Assembly: GCA_902799835.1 (NCBI GenBank)
Contig: CADCCF010000002.1
Location: 220,538-284,537, forward strand
Length of the DNA: 64,000 bases
Reading direction: 5' to 3'
Source of the DNA: an uncultured Pseudomonadota bacterium
Lineage (GTDB): Bacteria; Pseudomonadota; Alphaproteobacteria; RF32; CAG-239
Of the stretch, positions 1-8,500 are shown piece after piece; positions within the stretch are counted from its first letter, which is position 1, and each line of letters starts with the position of its first letter. The translations under genes were made by a program, and so were the position numbers. The notes beneath the pieces are model-generated. The model made no database searches. It had not been told where the DNA came from and saw only the letters and a list, made by a program, of their open reading frames with translations.

Positions 1-207
1 TATGGCTTTGCCGCGGTCAAATACACCGATAAAATCAATTCTCTGATGGACTTATATACCGGTTTCAAAGAAGATTCGGTTGACTTGTATGCCACCTTGC
101 GTTCGGCATACTTGCAAAATCAACGCAAATTAAAGTGTCGTTTTGCTGATGAAAGTGATGATACTTCGCATTTTGACTTTGAGTTTGATGAAGATATGGA
201 AGACTGA
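1..207 (+). CDS. mlaA: MlaA/VacJ lipoprotein, C-terminal fragment
   Basis: The open frame enters from the left edge and ends at TGA 205-207, giving the last 68 residues. The segment around DLYATLRSAYLQ resembles the C-terminal region of MlaA (VacJ), where a 'D-Y-x-x-x-R-x-A-Y-x-Q' stretch precedes an acidic tail; the tail here is also very acidic. MlaA is the outer-membrane lipoprotein that removes misplaced phospholipids from the outer leaflet and passes them to periplasmic MlaC. The next gene, 34 nt downstream, is an mlaC homologue, which supports the call. Only the tail is visible, so the identification leans on that neighbour. Confidence 0.7.
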   Translation, partial: YGFAAVKYTDKINSLMDLYTGFKEDSVDLYATLRSAYLQNQRKLKCRFADESDDTSHFDFEFDEDMED

Positions 208-241
208 TAAACTTAACACTTAATATATAAGGAAAAGGACT

Positions 242-859
242 ATGAAAAAACTTTTAGCTTTTGCTGTTGCCGCCATTGTCGGAACATTTTGTCTTAAGGC
301 TTATGCCGAATTGGACGCTGGTGCGGCTGAAAAATTTATCAAAGACACCACGGCTGAAGGTGTTGAGCAGATTATTAATGCTGATGTCAGTCAGGCTGAA
401 AAAGACAGGCGTTTTCACAAATTATTGAATAACGCTCTTGATTTGGATTTCATTGGACAATTTGTGTTGGGACGCAACTGGAAGACGGCCAATCCTCAGC
501 AACGTGAACAGTTTATCACAACCTATCGTGATTTAAATATTTTGAACTGGTCGAAACGTTTTAATGAATTTAAAGGTAAAAATTTTGTATTTAAAGGTAC
601 TACTCCTTCCACTTCAAAGGGGCAGATTTTTGTTAACACTGTTGTTCCTATGGAACAAGGCGAACCGGCCAAAGTTTTGTGGCGTGTTCGTGAAAAAAAT
701 GGCACCTATAAGATTGTTGATATTGTGATTGAGGGTGTAAGCATAGCCCAAGCCTCGCGCAGTGAGTATACTGCTTTTATTAAAAACAATGCCGGAGGAT
801 TGGATGCTTTGATTCGTGACTTGAAAGAAAAGCTCAAAAAAGCTCAAGCTCCCAAATAA
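242..859 (+). CDS. mlaC: MlaC periplasmic phospholipid-binding protein
   Basis: A 205-residue protein with a cleavable signal peptide (about residues 1-22, ending in KAYA) and the MlaC/Ttg2D fold throughout. Recognisable parts are FIGQFVLGRNWKTANPQQRE, the following F-x-x-x-Y segment, and a C-terminal half with VLWRVREKNGTYKIVDIVIE and a basic end. In the Mla pathway MlaC ferries phospholipid across the periplasm between MlaA in the outer membrane and the inner-membrane MlaFEDB transporter. A ribosome-binding site (ggaaaagg) lies just before the ATG. The gene is probably cotranscribed with mlaA, and a strong hairpin follows at about 879-917. Confidence 0.9.
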   Translation: MKKLLAFAVAAIVGTFCLKAYAELDAGAAEKFIKDTTAEGVEQIINADVSQAEKDRRFHKLLNNALDLDFIGQFVLGRNWKTANPQQREQFITTYRDLNILNWSKRFNEFKGKNFVFKGTTPSTSKGQIFVNTVVPMEQGEPAKVLWRVREKNGTYKIVDIVIEGVSIAQASRSEYTAFIKNNAGGLDALIRDLKEKLKKAQAPK

Positions 860-878
860 AAAATCAACCTATGATAAG

Positions 879-917
879 ATGGAGTCGATTTTTTAGAGTC
901 GACTCCATTTTTTTGTG
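879..917 (+). terminator. Rho-independent terminator after mlaC
   Basis: A 10-bp perfect stem (ATGGAGTCGA paired with TCGACTCCAT) with a short T-rich loop is followed by a run of seven T. It ends the mla transcript. Confidence 0.85.
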
Positions 918-1031
918 TCAAAAAGATAGAAAAATTTAATGACTTTTTAAAATTTTTATGTTAAAATCACAATAAAATATGCGGTGTTGAAACAATTTAA
1001 AGAAAAAATACCAAATTTTGACAAAAAAGTA

Positions 1032-1060
1032 TTGAATCATGCAAAATTTTATGATATACT
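1032..1060 (+). promoter_or_regulatory. Sigma-70-type promoter for the giant protein gene
   Basis: TTGAAT at 1032-1037 and TATACT at 1055-1060 are separated by exactly 17 bp. The predicted transcript starts near 1067, inside the longest reading frame of the next gene. This argues that translation starts at 1119 rather than at the GTG at 984. Confidence 0.6.
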
Positions 1061-1118
1061 CCCCGCAGTTAATTTGAAAAGATATCGTAAAACGAGCATT
1101 TATAAGGGAGCAAATAAG

Positions 1119-4100
1119 ATGACTTCATGGACAGATGACGAATTAAACAAAATGTCAATCCGCGAGATATACAGCCTTTGGAAAGAAGCGGACGATGAGC
1201 AAAAGCAAAGATTAAGCGATTATATGGCAAATCGCACGGAAGCTACTACCAAAACAGAAGATTTTAAAGATGTTAATGGAGATTTTTTGGGTGAGTATGA
1301 TTTAGCTGCCGCAATCAAGATGGCATATACTGATAAAAAAGGTGTAGCTCCCAAAGAAGTCTTAGCATTAGTCAACACATCAATTGAAAGTGTTAAAGCA
1401 GATGGTGGTATATCATCTTTGCAGAAAATTTTGCGTATGAACGCATTGATCGAAGCTAGAGATGTTTTGCTCAGCGGTGTTTCCGGTGTCAGCGAACAAA
1501 GCAAAAAAAATGGCAGAATTGTTGCAGATAACTTAAAAAAGAAAAAAGCTGATAAATTATTACCGGAAGAAATCAAGGATTTTGATGACGCAGACAACAC
1601 TGGTAGTTTGGATAATGTTGATCCCGATGTTGTCGCTCAATTGCGCCAAGAAATTGCCAAATTGGCAAACTTTAACAAAGTTGATGGTAAAACTATTGAA
1701 ACCAACGATAATGTTTTGGCTAGTGTTATTGGCGGTTTGGATAATGAACATTTGTTTGATAACATAAAAGTAAAATTTAAGTTTGCTGAGGGTGAGCAGG
1801 GAAAAGCAGGATATGTTGAAACTTCATCTGATCAGGCAGCTCATCTTGAAAAAGTATTAAAGCATAATGCCGCTTTGCGTGCAACTTATGATGCTTTGGC
1901 CGATAAAGAATTTTATAAAAAGTATCAATCCTATCTTGCAATAAAGGATAAAAATTCCGCTCAAGCCAAAGAGATGGCTCAAGCAATCATGGGATACTTC
2001 CAAGATAAGATTGCTTCAAACTATGAACGTAGCTTAGTTTTAGCTCGTATTACCACGCTTGACAGTGATTTGCTAGAGAATGTTAAAATCAACCGCAAGA
2101 CCGGCAGAGCTTCTTATAAGGAAGATGATGAACAAATTGCTGGAATTGTCTCTGATGTTGCAAAAGCGGTTTCCGATGGAAAAGTAATTGAACTCAATCC
2201 CCATACCGTCGGCATGGATACCTACGATATGGAATTAGAGAATGCTGTAGTTTCTCAATCTCTTAAGACTAAAAATGTTTTTGACAAAGCCAAAGAAAAG
2301 ATGAAGTTTTTCAAGACAATGAAGGCTGGTTGGAAACAAACCATGAAAGATGGCGGATGGAAGCGAGTATTTGGTCGCGGATTTGTTAACTTGGGTATTT
2401 TTGGTGTTTCAGCTGTTGCTATATCCACCGGTTCAGCCGCTCTCATTGTCCCCGGTGCAGTCGCTTATGCCGGATGGACTTGGGTTAATGCCAAGATGAT
2501 GCCGGTTTATGATCATATCAAAGCCAAATTGCGCAATGGAGAAAAGTTAAGTCATAAAGAAAGACGCAAATATATCAAAGAAAACTGGAAAGCCAATAAG
2601 GCCGAAGTTTACGCGCAAACCCGTTTCAAAAAGCGTTCAAACTTCCGTGTCAGCGAGGGTGCTGTTGTGGCTGGTGTTGCCGGTGTTACCTCGTTCGTTG
2701 CTGGACCGTTATGGTCAAGAATAGCTCGTCAAACATTTATGCTTGGCGGTAAGAGCATTACTCTCGGACTAACAGCTCATGCAGAGAAAAAGTCTAAGGA
2801 ACAATACTTGGAAGATGGTCATCGTCGTCTGGCCCAATACAAAGAAATAAAGGCTTTAGAAGGGCAAAAAACACAAGACATCGTTACATTAGGTGCAGTT
2901 GCTGCCGGTGCTGCCTATGTTGACTCCGGTGCTGCAGCTACAGTTAACAATGCTGTTATTGGTGCACTCGGACTTGGGGATGAACTTGCCGCATTGAATA
3001 ATTGGTTGCATGGTAATAAAAATACCGGCAATGCAAATCGGGCAGGTGATGAAACTACTACACCTGTTGCCGAGGATGCAACTGAGCAGGAAACTCCGGA
3101 AGTTGAAAAAACACCTGAGCAAATAGAACAAGAAACCAAAGAAGCTCGTTGGGCCGATAACCGGGCAAAGCTTTTGCAAGATGCTGGAGATAACCATAAT
3201 TTTGGTACTGATCCGAGTCAATATGATGGCTATACACTTAAGATGTACAATGCTACTGGTAAATTCGGCACTGCTCAGCACAATATATGGTTGCAAAATT
3301 TTGCTGATGGCAAGATTGACTCTCGTCCTGAATGGATGTCTCCTATGCAATATATTCGTGCATACGAATTATTGGAGGCTTTTGGTCATGATGTTGCCGG
3401 TCATCCTGATGCCGAGGTTATGAATGCGATTCGAATGGAGCTCAACTGTGATGACGATTATGTTCCAACTCCTGAAATGAATAAACGTATTGAGGAAGTT
3501 TTGAGTAAAGTTGTATTTGAAAACAAAAGTCGTTTGGTCATAATACAAAAAGGTGATTGTTTGGTTGAGTACAATGAATATGGTCACATGGGGTATATGG
3601 ATGCTCAAAAGTGCGGATACAATGAGGTAGTTTTGGATGATGGCCGTGTTGCTATCACAAAGTCAACTTTGACTACAAACAGAATAGAAGGCATGAAAGT
3701 TACTCATATTGATTGTGACGGCAAAACTGTTGAAGTTAGCAAAATTGTTCAGGTAAGACCTATGCCTTGTGACAATCAACATGTTGATGAAACACATGCT
3801 GATGAAACACATGCTGATGAAACACATGCTGATGAAACACATGTAGATAAAACACCGGCGCGTGAGCCGCAGAATTTTGCAGTTGCACCGAGCAATGACA
3901 TCCATTTTGAGAGTGAAATTCCCGGAACTGCCGACGAAGTTCAAATTCACTCTTCCAAAGGCGATGTTTTACAGATTAGTAAGCCTGTTGCAACTCAAAG
4001 TCTGGAAGCTTTACACAAAGATGTTGCCGATATTCTGAGGGACTCAGAAGACATCACCGTAGAGCAGTTGCAACAAATTAACGAGATGTTGGGGATAAAC

Positions 4101-4883
4101 GGTGGCGTTGACATTGATAGGAATAATCCATGGAATTCAATAGTTAAAGCCAGCGGCACATGGAAGGAGGAAGGAGTAAATACTGACAATGTATCGGTTG
4201 GTACGGTTCGTATGACTGCTCAAATGTGGCATGAAGCTCTGAACGGCAACTATGGTTCACATGCGGTTGCTCAGAATATTGATGCAGATCAATTAATAGC
4301 TCATGCTAACGATATTAAATTTTCTCGTAGTGAAAACGGACAAGACTACTATACTACCGGTATGAACGATAAAAGAGGCAATCCGGTTCGCTTTGCGGTT
4401 CCGACACCGGTGAGAGTTGATATGGATGCCGGTATTGATCCCAGCAACACAACCGGTGGTGGGCGTGAATACGCTTGCAACACATCGAATGGTGATCTGG
4501 TACTCATTAGTCTGAGAGATGGCAATGTTACGGTCAGTGATGGAAATGGTCAAAGCTTAGTTGTTGATCCTCGGGACAGAGCTCCTTTGACTGCGGCAAT
4601 TAATAATGATTTGGCAGATTTGCCGGAAAGTGATGCAAACAAAGGCGCAAAAATCAATTTGAATCCGGATCGCAATTCTCCGCAAGCCGCTTACGAGCAT
4701 TCTCGTTATCCTGATTTGGTTCCGTTTGGTGAACCACAGCCTGAGCCGCAAGATGCACCGCAAAATAATGAAAATCAGGGAGATGTTCATTATTATCCGG
4801 GACGTTATGTCACCGATGCTGCCAGAAGCAGTGCTCAGATGGATTTGGCTATGATGGTCAGAAATACCAGAGGAGGTAAATAA
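1119..4883 (+). CDS. Giant protein of unknown function with HADET repeats
   Basis: The frame is open from a GTG at 984, but the ATG at 1119 follows a clear ribosome-binding site (aaggga) and lies downstream of a good promoter, so I use it: 1254 residues. There is no signal peptide. The first third is charged and helical. Hydrophobic stretches occur around residues 422-453, 513-530 and 588-620, with basic segments between, suggesting membrane association in the middle. An acidic, threonine- and proline-rich linker follows, then a long C-terminal region. At 3778-3855 a 15-bp unit encodes four to five tandem copies of HADET/HVDET, a linker that could change length by slippage. I do not recognise a family. 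Codon use matches the neighbours, so it does not look recently acquired. The gene has its own promoter and terminator. Confidence 0.75.
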   Translation: MTSWTDDELNKMSIREIYSLWKEADDEQKQRLSDYMANRTEATTKTEDFKDVNGDFLGEYDLAAAIKMAYTDKKGVAPKEVLALVNTSIESVKADGGISSLQKILRMNALIEARDVLLSGVSGVSEQSKKNGRIVADNLKKKKADKLLPEEIKDFDDADNTGSLDNVDPDVVAQLRQEIAKLANFNKVDGKTIETNDNVLASVIGGLDNEHLFDNIKVKFKFAEGEQGKAGYVETSSDQAAHLEKVLKHNAALRATYDALADKEFYKKYQSYLAIKDKNSAQAKEMAQAIMGYFQDKIASNYERSLVLARITTLDSDLLENVKINRKTGRASYKEDDEQIAGIVSDVAKAVSDGKVIELNPHTVGMDTYDMELENAVVSQSLKTKNVFDKAKEKMKFFKTMKAGWKQTMKDGGWKRVFGRGFVNLGIFGVSAVAISTGSAALIVPGAVAYAGWTWVNAKMMPVYDHIKAKLRNGEKLSHKERRKYIKENWKANKAEVYAQTRFKKRSNFRVSEGAVVAGVAGVTSFVAGPLWSRIARQTFMLGGKSITLGLTAHAEKKSKEQYLEDGHRRLAQYKEIKALEGQKTQDIVTLGAVAAGAAYVDSGAAATVNNAVIGALGLGDELAALNNWLHGNKNTGNANRAGDETTTPVAEDATEQETPEVEKTPEQIEQETKEARWADNRAKLLQDAGDNHNFGTDPSQYDGYTLKMYNATGKFGTAQHNIWLQNFADGKIDSRPEWMSPMQYIRAYELLEAFGHDVAGHPDAEVMNAIRMELNCDDDYVPTPEMNKRIEEVLSKVVFENKSRLVIIQKGDCLVEYNEYGHMGYMDAQKCGYNEVVLDDGRVAITKSTLTTNRIEGMKVTHIDCDGKTVEVSKIVQVRPMPCDNQHVDETHADETHADETHADETHVDKTPAREPQNFAVAPSNDIHFESEIPGTADEVQIHSSKGDVLQISKPVATQSLEALHKDVADILRDSEDITVEQLQQINEMLGINGGVDIDRNNPWNSIVKASGTWKEEGVNTDNVSVGTVRMTAQMWHEALNGNYGSHAVAQNIDADQLIAHANDIKFSRSENGQDYYTTGMNDKRGNPVRFAVPTPVRVDMDAGIDPSNTTGGGREYACNTSNGDLVLISLRDGNVTVSDGNGQSLVVDPRDRAPLTAAINNDLADLPESDANKGAKINLNPDRNSPQAAYEHSRYPDLVPFGEPQPEPQDAPQNNENQGDVHYYPGRYVTDAARSSAQMDLAMMVRNTRGGK
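3778..3855 (+). repeat. 15-bp tandem repeat inside the giant protein gene
   Basis: The unit gatgaaacacatgct recurs in frame about four times, flanked by diverged copies, and encodes repeated (H)ADET pentapeptides. The near identity of the units suggests recent expansion. Confidence 0.85.
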
Positions 4884-4896
4884 TCTGAAAGAAAAC

Positions 4897-4928
4897 AAAA
4901 AAGGAGAGGAAATTCCTCTCCTTTTTTA
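4897..4928 (+). terminator. Terminator after the giant protein gene
   Basis: An aaaggagagga / tcctctccttt stem with a very short loop, followed by T6, starts about 14 nt after the stop codon. Confidence 0.85.
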
Positions 4929-4940
4929 TAACTATTTTAC

Positions 4941-4980
4941 AAAAAAAATGCCGCTTGCAAGCGGCATCAAATTTTTTTTT
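4941..4980. terminator. Bidirectional terminator between convergent genes
   Basis: The palindrome ATGCCGCTTGCAAGCGGCAT (4949-4968) has A8 on its left and a T-run on its right. It can serve as a terminator on both strands, and on the minus strand it ends the HxlR gene. Confidence 0.8.
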
Positions 4981-4988
4981 AATTGCTA

Positions 4989-5330
4989 CTAACCTAAGGT
5001 TTCAATTCCCAACATCATGTTTTCACGATATTCAGCACCCCAAGCCGCCATCGATTCGATAACCGGTTGCAAGGCAAAACCGATAGCTGTCAAAGTGTAT
5101 TCTACTTTTGGGGGAATTTGTGCATAAACTTTGCGAATAACCAAACCTTTTTCTTCCAAAACCCGCAAATTAGAAGTCAAAACTTTCTGCGTAATGTCGC
5201 CCAATGATTTTTTCAGTTCACCAAAACGCTTAGTGCCTTCCATCAGGCTTTGAATAATTTGCATCTTCCAACGATCGCCGATTAATTTTACGGTCATTTC
5301 GGCTAAGTATTTCTGCACATCATCAATCAT
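4989..5330 (-). CDS. HxlR-family transcriptional regulator
   Basis: A 113-residue winged-helix protein of the HxlR (DUF24, MarR-related) family. Family signatures are GDRWKMQIIQSLMEGTKRFGEL, then DITQKVLTSNLRVLEEKGLV and PPKVEYTLTAIG. I start it at the ATG at 5330 because AAGGAG lies 8 nt upstream; an upstream frame to 5363 has no such site. The N-terminal cysteine (CPVE motif) used for redox or electrophile sensing in YodB/HypR-type members is absent, so a thiol switch there is unlikely. It is divergent from a FadL-like gene, and a palindrome overlapping that gene's -35 element is the obvious operator. It probably represses that gene and itself; the ligand is unknown. Confidence 0.85.
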   Translation of the reverse strand: MIDDVQKYLAEMTVKLIGDRWKMQIIQSLMEGTKRFGELKKSLGDITQKVLTSNLRVLEEKGLVIRKVYAQIPPKVEYTLTAIGFALQPVIESMAAWGAEYRENMMLGIETLG

Positions 5331-5390
5331 ATAATATCTCCTTACATCACCTAAAATATTCATTGGTTACTTATAAGAAACTGTCGCACC

Positions 5391-5408
5391 GTAAAGTGCC
5401 TACTTTAC
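5391..5408. promoter_or_regulatory. Candidate HxlR operator (perfect palindrome)
   Basis: GTAAAGT-gcct-ACTTTAC has 7-bp arms around a 4-bp spacer. It sits in the divergent intergenic region and overlaps the predicted -35 box (TTTACA, 5404-5409) of the FadL-like gene. A longer-range inverted pair, ATTGGTTAC (5362-5370) and GTAACCAAT (5456-5464), brackets the region. Confidence 0.55.
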
Positions 5409-5433
5409 ACATCTAACTTCTTTTTGCTATAAA
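5404..5433 (+). promoter_or_regulatory. Predicted promoter of the FadL-like gene
   Basis: TTTACA at 5404-5409 and TATAAA at 5428-5433 are 18 bp apart, with the start codon 47 bp further on. A small hairpin (CAGAAT-ttttg-ATTCTG, 5440-5456) lies in the leader. Confidence 0.5.
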
Positions 5434-5479
5434 ATGCAACAGAATTTTTGATTCTGTAACCAATAAAGGAAATAAATAG

Positions 5480-6688
5480 ATGAAAAAACTTATATTTGGC
5501 GCGTCTCTTTTAGCGCTCGGCTTGGCTAGCAATGCTCATGCTGCCGGTTATCAATTAAACGAATATTCAATTACCAACTTAGGTCGTGCTTTTGCCGGTG
5601 CCGGTATTATGGGCGATGATTATTCGGCTTTGGCTAACAACCCTGCCGGTATGACTTTGGTAAAACGTTCCGGTATGTCATTAGGTTTGGTTGAAGTTGA
5701 GGAATATTCACGAATTAAAGGTGAAGGACCTTTTACTGGTCAAAAGACCAAGATGCACTATGGTGTACCGCTACCATCAGCTTTTGGACAATGGAATGTT
5801 AATAACAAGTTGTTCTTAGGTGCCGGCTATTATGTTCCGTTCGGATTGTCAGCTAATCACAAAGCTAACAGCTTTGTTGCAACAGCTGGCGGAGGCAGAG
5901 GCCCACATAAATCTGAGTTAGAAGTTATGGATACCGCTTTGGCCGCTGCTTACAAGGTAACTGATAAGTTGTCTTTGGGTGCCACTTTGATTTATCGTTA
6001 TATTCATGGCAATATGACTTCTGGTCAAGGTATCAATGGTTATGACTTGGACGGTTGGACTTGGACCGGTAATTTTGGTGTTATGTATGAATTTTCACCG
6101 GATACCCGCGTTGGTTTGAGCTATCGTATGAAGAGCAAACAAACCGTTAAGGGCGATTTAACTTTAGGTAATTTCGTTTTTGATGATGGCCGTGCTTCGC
6201 CTGATTTACCATCCAGCATTATCTTGTCTGGTTTCCACAAACTCAATGATAAGTTAGGTTTGTCAGCTTCAGCCAGATGGACACATTGGGGCGTATTTAA
6301 GCACTTTATTATGACATCTCCGACAGCGGCGAATAGCGCTATACCGCAAGTAGCTGCGGCTGGTTATGTTGACCATCCCTATTTATACCGTGATTCATGG
6401 ACCATTTCGTTGGGTGCTGATGTTTATTTGAACGACAGATGGACATGGCGTTTTGGTACCGCTTATGATCAATCACCGGTTAAAAATGGTAATCATCGTT
6501 CCAACCGTATCCCCGATGTTAACCGCACATGGTTAACCACCGGTTTGAGCTATGAGGCCGATAATTGGCAAGTTGACTTAGGATATGCTCACTTGTTTAT
6601 GAACAAAGGTGTAGCACGCTTTGATGTTCCTGCTGAATACTCCAGCCACTCCAATATGTATGGCTTGAATGTTCAGTATAAGTTCTAA
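5480..6688 (+). CDS. FadL/TodX-type outer-membrane transport protein
   Basis: A 402-residue protein with a signal peptide (about 1-21, cut after AHA). The mature start AGYQLNEYSITNLGRAFAG and the NPAG motif (residues 54-57) are hallmarks of the FadL family, in which an N-terminal plug sits inside a 14-strand barrel and hydrophobic molecules diffuse laterally into the membrane. The rest shows alternating amphipathic strands and ends in a C-terminal aromatic (QYKF), as barrel assembly requires. The substrate could be fatty acids or hydrophobic aromatics. Control by the divergent HxlR repressor suggests induction by a small molecule. The gene is monocistronic, with its own terminator. Confidence 0.88.
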   Translation: MKKLIFGASLLALGLASNAHAAGYQLNEYSITNLGRAFAGAGIMGDDYSALANNPAGMTLVKRSGMSLGLVEVEEYSRIKGEGPFTGQKTKMHYGVPLPSAFGQWNVNNKLFLGAGYYVPFGLSANHKANSFVATAGGGRGPHKSELEVMDTALAAAYKVTDKLSLGATLIYRYIHGNMTSGQGINGYDLDGWTWTGNFGVMYEFSPDTRVGLSYRMKSKQTVKGDLTLGNFVFDDGRASPDLPSSIILSGFHKLNDKLGLSASARWTHWGVFKHFIMTSPTAANSAIPQVAAAGYVDHPYLYRDSWTISLGADVYLNDRWTWRFGTAYDQSPVKNGNHRSNRIPDVNRTWLTTGLSYEADNWQVDLGYAHLFMNKGVARFDVPAEYSSHSNMYGLNVQYKF

Positions 6689-6703
6689 TTGAACCTCAAA
6701 ATT

Positions 6704-6737
6704 AAAAAAACTCTCCTTATCAAAGGGGAGTTTTTTT
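6704..6737 (+). terminator. Terminator after the FadL-like gene
   Basis: aaaaactctcctt pairs with aggggagtttttt around a short atca loop, followed by a T-run. Confidence 0.85.
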
Positions 6738-6869
6738 GTGTCTGTTAATATCTCGAAGGAAATAGTTAACTAACAAAAAAATATAGTTTAGAAATAAAAA
6801 TAAGGGGAAAACGGTCGAGACTGTAAAAAGGCTTGCCGTGTTGTTATGTTTGAATAGATTGGGGAATCT

Positions 6870-8489
6870 ATGAATAATATATTGCAATCAATCAGAAATA
6901 TGTCGCCGTCGAAAATTGCTTCTATTGCGGCGATAATGATTTTTTTAATCAGTTTCTTTGTTTATGTTATTGTGCAAATCGGCGCTAAAGAGTATTCAGT
7001 GCTCTATACCGATTTGGATTTGGAGGATGCCAAACAAATAACATCTCGTCTTGAAACCTTTAATGTGAAATATCAGTTAGCCAAAAATGGTACCGAAGTT
7101 TTGGTTCCCACCGATGAGGTTAATAAAATGCGTGTGGAGACGGCAGACATTGCAGTTTATTCCAAAGGATCCAATGTCGGTTATGAGGTATTTGATAAAT
7201 CTGATACTTTGGGCGCTACCAACTTTGTACAAAATGTTAACTTGCTTCGCGCTTTGGAAGGCGAACTGGCTCGCACGATTCGCACGGTTGATAACATTCG
7301 TTCGGCTCGGGTTCATTTGGTTATGCCTAAACGTGAGTTGTTCTCGCGCGATGTTCAAACCCCCAGTGCTTCGGTAGTTATTAAAACCAAAGAAGGCGCT
7401 TTGAGCTTGCAAAATATTCAATCTATTCAAAAGATTGTCGCTGCCGCCGTACCAAAGCTCGATGTTAAAAATGTGGCCATCGTCGATTCTAATGGTAATT
7501 TGTTGACTGAATTTAACGAAGAACAAAATGACATTGTTAAAAATGCCAACAAAGATAAAATGCGTATTGATCAAGAGCGCAAAATGGCTCAAAAAATTCA
7601 ACAGTTGTTGGAAAAAACTCTCGGGGCCGGCAAAGTTCAGGCTCAGGTAAATATTGAGATGGATTTTGATGAGATTGTAACTAATGAAGAAATTTATGAT
7701 CCGGACAGTCAGGTTGTTCGTTCAACCGCCACCATTTCCGAACAAGGAGTTTCTACCACTCAGGATGGTACAGTTACCGTAGCTCAAAATATTCCTAACG
7801 GGGATAGTCAGCTCAATTCTGAAGGTGTGCGCGATTCTTCATCTAAAATCGAAGAAACTATCAACTACGAAATTTCCAAAGTTATTCGAAACAAGGTCAA
7901 AAATACCGGAACTATTCGTCGTTTGACCGCTGCAGTATTGGTTGACGGCGTTTATGAAAATGATGCTGATGGTAATCAGGTCTATCGCAAACGTTCTGAC
8001 GAGGAAATGGAACAAATTGTTGCTTTGGTAAAATCGGCTGTCGGGTATGATGCCAATCGCGGTGATATGGTTGAGGTTGAGAATTTGCGTTTTGCTACCT
8101 TGGGTAATGCAGTTGCCGAAAAGGGTGAGATGATGTATCTCGGATTCACCAAGGCTGAGCTGATGCGTATTGCCGAAGGTTTGGGCGTAGCTATCGTGGC
8201 TATTTTGGTAATTTTGTTGGTAATTCGTCCGCTCATCAACAATGCTTTCGAAGTATCTTCCAACAACAGTGCCGAACGGCTCATTTCATCCGGCGATGCC
8301 GAAGACAATTTGTTGTTGTCTAACTTCCTTAGCGATAATTTTGATGAATCGGCTGAGGAATTGGTTAATATGAACAAAGTCGATGGCCGCATTAAAGTTT
8401 CATCGCTCAAAAAACTTAATAATACGGTTGAGAAAAATCCGGCTGCTGCCGTCAATGTAATTCGTTCATGGTTGTATAGTGATAATTAA
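6870..8489 (+). CDS. fliF: FliF flagellar MS-ring protein
   Basis: A 539-residue FliF homologue, the inner-membrane ring on which the flagellar basal body and export gate are built. A first membrane helix (about 15-37) is followed by the ring-building motifs: YSVLYTDLDLEDAKQI, LARTIRTVDNIRSARVHLVM and SASVVIKT. A second membrane helix (about 438-457) precedes the cytosolic tail that binds FliG. The tail ends SLKKLNNTVEKNPAAAVNVI, similar to the FliG-binding helix. GGGGA lies just before the ATG. It is the first gene of a tight flagellar operon running to about 17.6 kb; fliG begins 11 nt after it ends. About 130 bp upstream are available for the promoter, but I see no convincing sigma-54 site. 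Confidence 0.95.
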   Translation: MNNILQSIRNMSPSKIASIAAIMIFLISFFVYVIVQIGAKEYSVLYTDLDLEDAKQITSRLETFNVKYQLAKNGTEVLVPTDEVNKMRVETADIAVYSKGSNVGYEVFDKSDTLGATNFVQNVNLLRALEGELARTIRTVDNIRSARVHLVMPKRELFSRDVQTPSASVVIKTKEGALSLQNIQSIQKIVAAAVPKLDVKNVAIVDSNGNLLTEFNEEQNDIVKNANKDKMRIDQERKMAQKIQQLLEKTLGAGKVQAQVNIEMDFDEIVTNEEIYDPDSQVVRSTATISEQGVSTTQDGTVTVAQNIPNGDSQLNSEGVRDSSSKIEETINYEISKVIRNKVKNTGTIRRLTAAVLVDGVYENDADGNQVYRKRSDEEMEQIVALVKSAVGYDANRGDMVEVENLRFATLGNAVAEKGEMMYLGFTKAELMRIAEGLGVAIVAILVILLVIRPLINNAFEVSSNNSAERLISSGDAEDNLLLSNFLSDNFDESAEELVNMNKVDGRIKVSSLKKLNNTVEKNPAAAVNVIRSWLYSDN

Positions 8490-8500
8490 GGAATAGCCTT

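Noticed and set aside
984..1118. Extension of the giant protein to a GTG at 984
   Set aside because: A good promoter (1032-1060) lies inside this part, and the ATG at 1119 has a clear ribosome-binding site; 984 has none.
6740..6869. Sigma-54 promoter for the flagellar operon (GGCTTGCCGTGTTGTT)
   Set aside because: GG is followed at the right distance by TG, not the required GC, so I do not claim it.
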